A stretch of 11,106 nucleotides of DNA from Baffinella frigidus. Taxonomy: Eukaryota > Cryptophyceae > Cryptomonadales > Baffinellaceae. Where the stretch lies: positions 1,183,625-1,194,730 of the forward strand of contig MU646319.1 of the NCBI GenBank assembly GCA_026770585.1. Reading direction: 5' to 3'. A model generated the notes under the pieces. That model was not told where the DNA came from, searched no databases, and saw nothing but the letters and a program-made list of their open reading frames with translations. A program made the translations under genes and the position numbers. Positions 1 through 4,903 of the stretch are shown one piece after another (the first letter of the stretch is position 1; every line of letters begins with the position of its first letter).

Positions 1-80
1 GGGTGCAGGGTGTAGGGTGCAGGGTGTAGGGTGTAGGGTGTAGGGTGTAGGGTGTATTGTGTATTGTGTAGGGTGTAGGG
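1..80. repeat. Degenerate telomere-like array (GGGTGTA/GGGTGCA)
   Basis: About eleven 7-bp units, mostly GGGTGTA and GGGTGCA, with a few TTGTGTA variants near the end. It resembles the plant/algal telomere unit TTTAGGG but every unit carries a substitution. At a true left chromosome end the + strand would be C-rich, so this G-rich array is interstitial or an assembly break inside a repeat, not a chromosome end. On the minus strand it reads CCCTACA, the same sense as the tracts in the left gene's intron. Confidence 0.9.
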
Positions 81-137
81 TTGGCGGGAGACCCCGATCG
101 AGTCCCGCAGCTCCTTGCGCTCCTCCGCCTGCCACAG

Positions 138-298
138 GCCCGCCTCAGAACGTCAAAACAAAAAAACGATAGACCCGTCCCAGGACGTCAAAAAAAAACG
201 ATAGACCCGCCTCATGGCGTAAAAAAAACGATAGACCCGCCTCAAAACGTCAAAAATAGGCCCGCCTCGGGACGTGGTACGGGCCCGCCCCAGGACCT
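138..298. repeat. Tandem repeat, 24-35 bp units (CGATAGACCCGCCTCA core)
   Basis: Five decaying units of the form ACGTC-A(n)-CGATAGACCCGCCT, shrinking from about 35 to 24 bp because the A-run shortens. The 17-bp string ATAGGCCCGCCTCGGGA near 256 recurs in the hairpins at 9609 and 10035, linking this array to the right side of the window. Open frames crossing it on both strands are repeat translations. Confidence 0.8.
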
Positions 299-474
299 TC
301 GACACTCTGTCATATACAAACCTCACGGTAAAGGAGGAATTAATGGGAAAATAGCCCGTTTGGGTTAGAATACCCAAACGTGCTGTTAACCCCGTGTGTT
401 GCCGGGTACGGCCAGGTCTCGACCATGCCGTAAGTCCTCTGTAGATAACCTGCGAGACTAATTCAAAATAGAAT

Positions 475-746
475 GAATCCCTATTTGTTCATAGGAGTTG
501 GATGAAGGTTAATTAGGAGCCTAAGCAGATTTAATTAGGGCCATAATCCGGTTTGATAGGCCATTTTCTTTGAGAGTAAACCTGTTCCCGGATGAGTCAA
601 GGTCTAGACCATGCCGTAAGTCCTCTGTAGATAACCTGCGGGAACAGGTTCAATTGAAAAGAAAATGCACCATCAAACCGGATCCTGCAAATTTAGTAAG
701 GGCCCTAATTAACCTTCGACCAACTCCTATGACAGAATAGGGTTCC
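475..746. mobile_element. Long inverted-repeat element, arms about 110 bp
   Basis: The left arm (475-590) and right arm (639-746) are reverse complements with some mismatches. Shared blocks include CATAGGAGTTGG, GAAGGTTAATTAGG, CCGGTTTGAT and CCTGTTCCCG. The loop holds the 34-bp direct repeat. The terminus CTGTTCCCGGAT resembles the ends of the element at 6708-6833. No transposase reading frame is present, so this looks like a non-autonomous MITE or a pair of inverted copies. A partial direct copy follows at 842-957. Confidence 0.75.
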
Positions 747-801
747 TTTTCTGAGGGTCCGTTTTATTTAAAATTTAAATTAAACGTGTCCCCGGATTAA
801 T

Positions 802-834
802 CTGCGGGACGCGCCGGAGACCCGTCCACTCCCC
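802..834 (-). pseudogene. Shard of left-gene exon 2 (3' part)
   Basis: The minus strand reads GGGGAGTGGACGGG...CGTCCCGCAG, matching the last 11 codons of the exon at 2057-1935 (GEWAGLRRVPQ) with a few substitutions. The natural donor is missing: directly after CAG comes ATTAATCCGGGGACACG, the end of a TIR-type element. It is preceded on the minus strand by TTTGCAG, which resembles an acceptor. Confidence 0.65.
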
Positions 835-952
835 TCCCTCTGCAAACTTAATTAGGGCCATAATCCGGTTTGAAACACCATTTTATTTTAAAGTAAACCT
901 GCTCCCGGATGAGTCCAGGTCTAGACCACGACGTAAGCCCTCTGTAGATAAC

Positions 953-990
953 CTGTGGGACGCGATCCTCGCTCTACCTCACTCGGGTTG
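953..990 (-). pseudogene. Strongly decayed shard of left-gene exon 2
   Basis: The + strand CTGTGGGACGCGA...CACTC aligns loosely with CTGCGGGACGCGA...CACTC at 1935-1972. It directly follows a copy of the GATAACCTG direct repeat. The match is short and degraded, so the call rests partly on the repeated context. Confidence 0.4.
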
Positions 991-1075
991 ACCGACTATC
1001 CTCAAGTTGACACACTAGATTTCCCGTACAAATCCGTCAACTTTCCCGTTGGAAAGAGCCCGAGCGCACCAAACT
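975..1075 (-). mobile_element. GTTGAC-family repeat, decayed copy
   Basis: Read on the minus strand it follows the family order: CTCGGGCTC, AAAGTTGACGGATTTGTACxG, then GTCAACTTGAG and AGTCGGTCAACCCGAGTGAG. Better copies are at 2416-2529, 5206-5330 and 7110-7250. About 110 bp; no coding capacity. The flank 1076-1195 holds nothing I can identify. Confidence 0.65.
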
Positions 1076-1195
1076 TGTTCGACCGAATAGACTGGGAGCT
1101 AAATGACCGCTGCCTGAGTTCATCTGGGCGCCTCATTAAACACACGGAGATTCTCCTCCCACAAGCCAGAACATTTTCATCTAGCTACATGACCT

Positions 1196-1374
1196 CCACA
1201 CGAGGCTACCCAGGCGAACAGAATAAAACGGACCTTTAAAGTTTTGTGGGCAAATGATTACGTTTCCGCCCGCTGAGCGGTCGGACCTGTGTAAAGTCAC
1301 TGCTTTTGATCTGAAAATTACTACACACGTTTACAATCGACATTTATTCTGTTCGCATAGGTAGCCTCGTGTGG
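1196..1374. mobile_element. TIR element, 33-bp terminal inverted repeats
   Basis: The left end CCACACGAGGCTACCCAGG continues to GAACAGAATAAA (1196-1227). Its reverse complement closes the element at 1342-1374 with only two or three mismatches. The interior of about 115 bp has no open frame. No clear target-site duplication is visible. It lies immediately beside an exon shard at 1379. Confidence 0.8.
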
Positions 1375-1378
1375 CTGT

Positions 1379-1412
1379 GAGGGACGCGGCAGAGCCCCGC
1401 CCACTCCCCCAG
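1379..1412 (-). pseudogene. Shard of left-gene exon 2 (3' part)
   Basis: The minus strand reads GGGGAGTGGGCGGGGCTC then TGCCGCGTCCCTCAC, corresponding to GEWAGL-RVP of the 2057-1935 exon. The final CAG is changed to CAC, so the normal donor context is lost. It sits between the TIR element 1196-1374 and the CCTACCGTAGG-type element 1416-1508, whose end abuts the shard directly. Confidence 0.7.
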
Positions 1413-1415
1413 CGG

Positions 1416-1508
1416 ACTACGAAGGGATTTCGTGAAACCCCCACACAGGGACAATCCATCGCCCCTACGGTAGGCAATACCGTAGGGACATAGGGGGGTT
1501 CCTACGGA
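1416..1508 (-). mobile_element. CCTACCGTAGG-family element, antisense copy
   Basis: On the minus strand it runs TATCCGTAGGAACCCCCC, a TATGTCCCTACGG block, a GCCTACCGTAGGGG core, then GGTTTCACGAAATCCCTTC and GTAGTCCGCTG. This is the same order as copies at 6057, 6972, 7901, 8272 and 8740. It lies beside an exon shard, as the copies in the Yippee introns do. Confidence 0.75.
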
Positions 1509-1540
1509 TACGGTAACGGAAAGTCGGCCCGAAAGCTGCT

Positions 1541-1603
1541 GGAGCGATTGGAGCGATTCGGGCCATTGGAGCTATTGGAGATATTGGAGCTATTGGAGCT
1601 ATT
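1541..1603. repeat. 9-bp minisatellite, seven units (GGAGCTATT)
   Basis: Seven consecutive 9-bp units: GGAGCGATT twice, CGGGCCATT, GGAGCTATT, GGAGATATT, then GGAGCTATT twice. Because 9 is a multiple of 3, all six frames stay open through it, which explains low-complexity open frames here. I see no evidence that it is translated. Confidence 0.9.
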
Positions 1604-1612
1604 GGGGGGTGA

Positions 1613-1649
1613 CTTGCGGGACGAGGCGCAGCCCCGCCCACTCCCCGCA
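1613..1649 (-). pseudogene. Shard of left-gene exon 2 (3' part)
   Basis: The minus strand reads GGGGAGTGGGCGGGGCTGCG...GTCCCGCAAG, equivalent to GEWAGLR-VP at the end of the intact exon. The terminal CAG has become CAAG, weakening the donor. It lies between the 9-bp minisatellite and a decayed GTTGAC-family element. Confidence 0.7.
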
Positions 1650-1654
1650 CTCAG

Positions 1655-1778
1655 TCCCACTCGTGTTGACCGACTTTTCCTAAGTTGCCATCGTCTCTTC
1701 ACGGTACAAATCTGTCAACTTTAGGGCGGGAACGAGCCCGAGCGTATAATTGCGTCGCCCAAATATACGGAGGCGAGA
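1655..1778 (-). mobile_element. GTTGAC-family repeat, antisense copy
   Basis: Read on the minus strand: TTTGGGCGAC, GCTCGGGCTCGTTCCCGC, AAAGTTGACAGATTTGTAC, then GGCAACTTAGG and AGTCGGTCAACACGAGTG. This is the order of the + strand copy at 7120-7240, with scattered substitutions. It has no coding capacity. Confidence 0.7.
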
Positions 1779-1786
1779 TAGATGAC

Positions 1787-1804
1787 CTGCGGGACGCGGC
1801 GAGC
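1787..1804 (-). pseudogene. Minimal shard of left-gene exon 2 end
   Basis: The 18 bp CTGCGGGACGCGGCGAGC on the + strand correspond to the final six codons and CAG end of the exon at 2057-1935, preceded by GATGAC so that the minus strand has CAG then GTCATC, donor-like. It is too short to be certain on its own but fits the series of shards. Confidence 0.5.
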
Positions 1805-1814
1805 TGAGGGTGGT

Positions 1815-1910
1815 CAATCGCAAAAGTCAACTCCTCACTGCCGCGAGGTCAACTTTTGGAAGAATCGCCCGTTTTCGGGCTATTCTGCAAGGGTGTCAAC
1901 TTTTGATTGC
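1815..1910. repeat. Nested hairpin with GTCAAC ends
   Basis: The outer arms CAATCGCAAAAGTCAAC and GTCAACTTTTGATTG are inverted with a small gap. An inner hairpin at 1859-1884, AGAAT-C-GCCCG-TTTT-CGGGC-T-ATTCT, has two stem blocks and a TTTT loop. It resembles other GTTGAC-ended palindromes here (5498-5594). It lies just downstream of the intact left-gene exon 2, inside the next intron. Confidence 0.7.
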
Positions 1911-1934
1911 TCCCGGTCACGTCTAAAGCAGGAC

Positions 1935-2057
1935 CTGCGGGACGCGACGGAGCCCCGCCCACTCCCCGAGCGGCGCGGAAGGGTCCGCGCGCTCCAGCAC
2001 AAACTCAGTCTGCTCGTCGTCCCACTGTTGCAGGAGGCGCATGGCCGCCGTCATCTC
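1935..2057 (-). CDS. Left gene, inferred exon 2 (41 codons)
   Basis: On the minus strand, CCCCTCACAG precedes an open 123-bp segment of exactly 41 codons ending CCGCAG before GTCCTG. It starts EMTAAMRLLQQWDDEQTEF and ends GEWAGLRRVPQ. Both boundaries are phase 0, matching the phase-0 end of exon 1 at 3951. Joining them continues a charged helical stretch (…QAILARQK then EMTAAM…). The repeated occurrence of pieces of exactly this segment, each starting after a CAG or ending in GCAG, supports its being a real exon. I do not recognise the family. The exon, phase and strand are seen; the link to exon 1 is inference. The downstream donor GTCCTG is weak, and further exons probably lie beyond the left window edge. 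Confidence 0.65.
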
Positions 2058-2181
2058 CTGTGAGGGGGGCGTAGGCTCACGTTAGTTCTGTCGCGTCCGG
2101 AATTTGTACCGGCCGCTGAGCGGGCGGTACAACACGTTACTACCGGCACGTCCCCAAGACACACTCGAAACGACGCCCGAG

Positions 2182-2259
2182 GGGGTCCGCGCGCTCCAGC
2201 TCGAATTCCGTCTGCGCGTCGTCCCACTATTGCAGCAGGCGCATGGCAGCCGTCATCTC
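2182..2259 (-). pseudogene. Shard of left-gene exon 2 (5' part, stop codon)
   Basis: It follows a minus-strand acceptor CCCCCAACAG and reproduces the first 25 or so codons of the exon at 2057-1935, including EMTAAMRLLQ. An in-frame TAG replaces the CAG codon before the WDD motif, so this copy cannot be a functional exon in frame. The match ends near the GAGCGCGCGGACC block; the tail with GEWAGL is missing. Confidence 0.8.
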
Positions 2260-2269
2260 CTGTTGGGGG

Positions 2270-2529
2270 GTTATTTGGGCTCACCGACTATGCGAAAGTT
2301 GACATGCTGGGTTCGCGGTACAGATCCGTCAACTTTGGGGCGGAACAGCACGAATTCCGTCTCGTCGTCACACTGTTGCAGCAGGCGCATGGCCGCCGTC
2401 ATCTCCTGTTAACGGGTTATTTGGGCTCAGTAATTTGGTGCGCCCGGGCGCTTTGGAGCGGGAAAGTTGACGGGTTTGTACCGCGAACCCAGCATGTCAA
2501 CTTGAGACAAGTCGGTCAACCCGCGTGAG
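2270..2529. mobile_element. Two inverted GTTGAC-family copies around an exon shard
   Basis: The arm at 2283-2345 (minus) and the arm at 2451-2528 (plus) are reverse complements through CCAAAGTTGACGG, TGTACCGCGAACCCAGC and ATGTCAACTT. The loop contains the exon-2 shard 2347-2405. The right copy ends GTGAGGCAGAGCTAG, the same terminus as at 5316-5330. Two TTATTTGGGCTCA strings (2271 and 2418) start the units. Confidence 0.75.
2347..2405 (-). pseudogene. Shard of left-gene exon 2 (5' part, in-frame codon loss)
   Basis: It follows a minus-strand acceptor GTTAACAG and reproduces EMTAAMRLLQQ, then CDDETEFVL: the tryptophan is changed to cysteine and one CAG codon is missing, leaving the frame open. 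It then breaks off into a GTTGAC-family element (TTCCGCCCCAAAGTTGAC). Confidence 0.8.
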
Positions 2530-2535
2530 GCAGAG

Positions 2536-2587
2536 CTAGAGTTTAGGATTTAGGATTCATGGATGGGGGGCTAGGGTTTAGGGTTAA
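2536..2587. repeat. Telomere-like tract, G-rich on +
   Basis: Contains TTTAGGATTTAGGATT and GGGCTAGGGTTTAGGGTT, three to five degenerate TTTAGGG units. On the minus strand, the sense of the left gene, it reads CCCTAAACCCTAG. It follows directly on the GAGCTAG end of a GTTGAC-family element. Confidence 0.8.
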
Positions 2588-2617
2588 GCCGGTGCCACCC
2601 GGCCGCATGACCGTGCC

Positions 2618-2907
2618 TTCTAGTGGCTATACGTCTTCGCGACAAAAACTAGGCAGCGTGAAACAATGAGGACTCTTGCTCACCCCTGCGTGTCCTCGAA
2701 TCGGATTGCCTAGCGGCTATCCCTTAAGTGGCCAGTAGGCTCATACGCCCTACCGTAGGGCCCTAGGACCTGCCTAGGACCTCTTGGCGGTCAAATTTGA
2801 CCGCCTGGCCACTTAAGGGATACGTCTGCGCCATTTGATCGGGCCTCAACGTGGCGTAAACTCACGAATTTTACAGTGACTTCACGGACTCAAGACGCAT
2901 AGCCATT
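2618..2907. mobile_element. Probable outer TIR element with nested insertion
   Basis: TAGTGGCTATACGTCTTCG at the left is an approximate inverted match to the right end around 2890-2907 (TAATGGCTATGCGTCTTGAG on the minus strand). The complete element 2718-2822 lies between them. The arms beyond about 20 bp do not align well by eye, so the outer element is tentative. Confidence 0.4.
2718..2822 (+). mobile_element. TATCCCTTAAGTGGCC-family TIR element, copy 1
   Basis: A 105-bp element with ends TATCCCTTAAGTGGCCA and TGGCCACTTAAGGGATA. The interior has a CCTACCGTAGGGCCCTAGG core, a duplicated CCTAGGACCT and the palindrome GGTCAAATTTGACC. A second copy in opposite orientation is at 10363-10484. 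TA at both ends could be a TA target duplication or part of the repeat. Non-coding. Confidence 0.9.
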
Positions 2908-2913
2908 AGAGAA

Positions 2914-3075
2914 CTAGCTCTGTCCCACTTAAATTTGGGCTCACCATTATTTCGCACCCCCCGAAATTTCACAGGTAAATTTCATGGGGGTGGTCATATT
3001 TGGGGGGGGGGCGAAATTCACGAATTTGGGGGTGGGCGAAATCATGGCGAGCCCAAATTTACTGGACAGAGCTAG
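2914..3075. mobile_element. CTAGCTCTGTCC TIR element
   Basis: A 162-bp element with nearly perfect inverted arms of about 45 bp: CTAGCTCTGTCC at the left end, GGACAGAGCTAG at the right, with AAATTTGGGCTCACC and GGCGAGCCCAAATTT inside. The centre is rich in GGGGG/CCCCC. The TAGCTCTGTC end and TTTGGGCTCACC block are shared with the GTTGAC-family element 7110-7250. Confidence 0.9.
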
Positions 3076-3114
3076 GAGAGGCCCATCTGCGACCTCCTCC
3101 GCCCCAGGATGCTC

Positions 3115-3268
3115 TACCACCAACCCTCACAGGAGGACCAAATCGTCGATTCTGAAGTCTCAGATTTACCCGGGGAGCCAGGCGAATTCGCCTGTGGTGG
3201 AGCCATTTTCCATAGGAATTGGGAAATCGAAAATCATCGATTTGGTCCCACCGTGAGGGTTGGTAGTA
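3115..3268. mobile_element. TACCACC TIR element, copy 1
   Basis: A 154-bp element starting TACCACCAACCCTCAC and ending GTGAGGGTTGGTAGTA, with inner arm block GGACCAAATCGTCGATT matched by AATCATCGATTTGGTCC. A sister copy with the same arms but a different centre is at 7248-7389. In both cases a TAGCTCTG-ended element lies just to the left. Confidence 0.9.
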
Positions 3269-3277
3269 CGGTTTACG

Positions 3278-3320
3278 TTTCGGGGGTCGGGTTTGGGGTT
3301 AGGGTTTCGGGGCCACCGGA
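3278..3320. repeat. Telomere-like tract (TTTCGGG/TTTGGGG/TTAGGG), G-rich on +
   Basis: Degenerate units GTTTCGGGG, GGGTTTGGGG and TTAGGGTTTCGGGG. It is followed by CCACCGGACGCCTC; a related string, TTACCAGACGCCTC on the minus strand, is joined to another such tract at 3739-3780, so a short piece of flank was duplicated with the tract in inverted orientation. Confidence 0.7.
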
Positions 3321-3362
3321 CGCCTCCCCAGAGAATACTAGCTGCGCAAATATGGGAGGAGT

Positions 3363-3512
3363 TTATCTCAGAAAACGAGTTCTAAAACTCGTTTTCTTAA
3401 GTCAATTCCCCTACACATTCGTCAACTTATTCTTTACTCTCCGCATAAGTTGACAAAATTGTAAGGGGATTGACTTAAGAAAACGAGTTTTAGAACTCGT
3501 TTTCTGAGATAA
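3363..3512. mobile_element. TTATCTC palindromic element with 4-bp GAGT duplication
   Basis: A 150-bp nearly perfect palindrome. Ends TTATCTCAGAAAACGAG and CTCGTTTTCTGAGATAA; the arms (about 52 bp) also contain AGTCAATTCCCCTAC and an inner stem GTCAACTTAT/ATAAGTTGAC. Each arm holds the small palindrome AACGAGTTCTAAAACTCGTT. GAGT at 3359-3362 and 3513-3516 is a plausible target duplication. A relative with the same termini and a 4-bp duplication is at 8387-8567. Confidence 0.9.
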
Positions 3513-3551
3513 GAGTGGCATCCAAACAACCCATCTGGCGAGGGAGCAGGG

Positions 3552-3612
3552 ATTTTCTGCAGGATTATTTCCGCAGGGATTTTCAGCAGGATAATTTTGC
3601 AGGATAATTTCC
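3552..3612. repeat. Short tandem repeat (GCAGGATAATTTT)
   Basis: Four imperfect 14-16-bp units: TGCAGGATTATTTCC, GCAGGGATTTTCA, GCAGGATAATTTT and GCAGGATAATTTCC. It lies in the left gene's large intron. No coding signal. Confidence 0.75.
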
Positions 3613-3671
3613 AGTGTCCGCCTATGATGGGAGCTCGAAGAACCTACAGACCTGAAGGAGGATGCGAGCGA

Positions 3672-3715
3672 GTTGCCCGGGGCAGGACCGGTCCTGCCAC
3701 GCGAATTGCCCGGGG
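3672..3715. repeat. 18-bp perfect palindrome between TTGCCCGGGG repeats
   Basis: GGCAGGACCGGTCCTGCC at 3681-3698 is its own reverse complement. It is flanked by direct copies of TTGCCCGGGG (about 3673 and 3705). It could be a binding site or the remnant of a small insertion; nothing else identifies it. Confidence 0.7.
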
Positions 3716-3738
3716 GGCACCATGGGAACCACCGCGAG

Positions 3739-3780
3739 GCGTCTGGTAACCCCGAAACCCCCACCCGAAACCCGAAACCG
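3739..3780. repeat. Telomere-like tract (CCCGAAA), C-rich on +
   Basis: Units CCCCGAAACCC and CCCGAAACCCGAAACC. It lies inside the left gene's intron but is C-rich on the + strand, opposite to the other tracts on this side. On the minus strand it reads GGTTTCGGGTTTCGGG. Confidence 0.75.
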
Positions 3781-3899
3781 GCTCTTTGCGAGCCGACGTG
3801 AGGAGGGCACTGAGCTTTCTGCTCCCATGCGTGTGCGAAAGGTGCGCGGACAGGAGGGCGAGGTGACAGGGGGTGGGGGGGGGGCAGCGACGCCGGTTT

Positions 3900-3939
3900 A
3901 GCCGGTGTAGGGTGTGGGGTTTTGGGGTGTAGGGATGAG
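3900..3939. repeat. Telomere-like tract (GGTGTAGGGTG), G-rich on +
   Basis: Units GGTGTAGGGTGTGGGG, TTTTGGGGTGTAGGG. On the minus strand it begins about 11 bp inside the intron that follows exon 1 of the left gene and reads CCCTACACCCCAAAACCCC. Open frames reading through it from exon 1 are therefore very unlikely to be protein. Confidence 0.85.
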
Positions 3940-3950
3940 GGTTGATGGAC

Positions 3951-4334
3951 CTTCTGGCGCGCGAGGATCGCCTGGTACTCGGGATCGTCTCGCTCCATCT
4001 TCTCCAGCCGCTTCGCACTCACTGGCTTGCTCTCTGTCTTCCGAGGCTTCCCGTTCCATTCCTTTCCGCTGGCCGCCCCCCCCGCACTCGCGCCGGGTTC
4101 AACCGCCTCCCCCCCCGCCTTCACGCCGGTCTCAACCCAGCTTGTCAACTTGCTGGGCTGTGTCGCGCCCAGCTTTGCATCAGGTGCCTGGTCTGGCGAG
4201 GGCGTGCTGGAGAGTGCCAGGGAGGGGCGGGGGCAACGGAGCCCCAGTGGGCGGTAGAGGGGGGCGAAAGCGCAGGTTTCGGGGGCTGTGGCGAGGAGCG
4301 CGGCAGCGCCGCAGAGCAGCGCGGTCCACCTCAT
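3951..4334 (-). CDS. Left gene, exon 1: probable plastid-targeted protein of unknown function
   Basis: The exon encodes 128 residues from the ATG at 4334 and ends AGAAG before GTCCAT (phase 0). Residues 2-22 form a signal peptide: MRW, a hydrophobic ALLCGAAALLATA core, then PETCA. It is followed by FAPLYRPLGLRCPRPSLALSS, a phenylalanine at the cleavage site and an Arg/Ser-rich, acid-poor stretch: the bipartite leader of proteins imported into secondary red plastids. The mature part is Gly/Ala/Lys-rich (residues 60-105), then charged and helical (AKRLEKMERDDPEYQAILARQK). I do not recognise the family. The open frame continues to 3411 but passes through telomere-like and palindromic DNA, so I end the exon at the GT. 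The donor GTCCAT is weak, a real uncertainty. Divergent from the Yippee gene, about 570 bp apart. Confidence 0.75.
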
Positions 4335-4900
4335 GGCTCACCCCAGCTCAGAAAGTACAAACTTTTGCAGTGAATCGAGACTGGAGCCTGACCTGTTTTT
4401 AGGGGAAATCCCTCGAATTTGAAGTCTGGCTGAGGAAATCACCTCAGCCCTAAATCTCGATTTGAACCACTTCGGGGCTGGACTGGAGTTCCCCAAAAAA
4501 ATCTGACAGTGAAGGGTGACCTGGACTCACCTGCTTCTCTCGCATCCCAGGCCCCGAACACCGGGGCTTTGCTGCGGCTGGTGTCAATCGGTGGCGGCGA
4601 AACTCGCCCGCTCTCTCCCGTCTCAGCGCTCCGTCTGCGGGGGCAGGGTGCTTCTCCTCGGGGCATCCATCGTTCCCACTCATAAAAAAGAGAGGGGGTG
4701 AGCCCCTCACCAAGGGCTCAAGCCAGCGCTCAGGCGGGAGCGTATCGGCGCAACCCATCGCAGTATCGGCCTCCTCCGCCTCCCCGTTCACGCCGGCATC
4801 CTTTTCGGTGGGCACGCGGGTGGGAAAGCGCTTCCTCGTACTCCGTCGGGGTACGTGGGCGGAGTCGGCGAGCGGCTGTCCCCGCTGCTGGAAAGCAAAC
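4335..4900. promoter_or_regulatory. Divergent intergenic region / 5' leaders of both genes
   Basis: This interval between two head-to-head starts must hold both promoters. I see no convincing TATA box; CATAAAAAAGAG at 4682 is the nearest. The perfect stem GGCTGAGG-AAATCA-CCTCAGCC lies near 4428-4449. Unlike both flanks it lacks telomere-like tracts, exon shards and long palindromes. Open frames crossing it on both strands are GC-rich shadows. A possible leader intron of the left gene lies at 4430-4530. Confidence 0.6.
4430..4530 (-). other. Candidate 5'-leader intron of the left gene
   Basis: On the minus strand GAAGCAG is followed by GTGAGT, a textbook donor, at 4530, and GATTTCCTCAG, a good acceptor, ends at 4430: a 101-nt GT-AG intron about 100 nt upstream of the ATG at 4334. 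After the splice the upstream frame would stop at a TGA overlapping that ATG (ATGA), so a leader intron is more likely than a coding one. It rests on splice signals alone. Confidence 0.35.
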
Positions 4901-4903
4901 ATG
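4901..4903 (+). CDS. Yippee gene, exon 1 coding part (start codon only)
   Basis: AAGCAAACATG is followed directly by GTACGC. The only coding codon in this exon is the ATG; splicing to GGGAAG at 4978 gives MGKIF, matching the MGR(L/I)F start common in plant Yippee and YPEL5 proteins. The intron is 74 nt and ends GTTGCAG. Unspliced, an ATG at 4855 is in frame with exon 2 and would add 41 low-complexity residues; I consider that less likely. Confidence 0.75.

Larger units (their letters stand above)
421..957. repeat. Three direct copies of a 34-bp motif (CTCTGTAGATAACCTG)
   Basis: Copies lie at 421-454, 607-640 and 924-957. They share the frame GACCATGCCGTAAG followed by CTCTGTAGATAACCTG. The second sits in the loop of the inverted repeat 475-746; the third follows a direct copy (842-920) of that repeat's left arm. 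On the minus strand each reads GCAG followed by GTTATCTACAGAGG, so copies placed after an exon shard would look like a splice donor. Confidence 0.75.

Noticed and set aside
1-80. Chromosome end (telomere)
   Set aside because: The G-rich strand points into the window and every unit is degenerate. A real left end would be C-rich on + with uniform units. The same holds in mirror image for 11049-11106.
153-377. 74-residue minus-strand frame with repeated RRVYRFF
   Set aside because: It is produced by the tandem repeat at 138-298, and the residue repeats follow the DNA period.
3411-3950. Continuation of the left gene's open frame past 3951 to give 307 residues
   Set aside because: The downstream part translates telomere-like DNA, a TTGCCCGGGG repeat and a palindromic element. 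It is low-complexity and changes composition exactly at a GT, so intron read-through is the better explanation.
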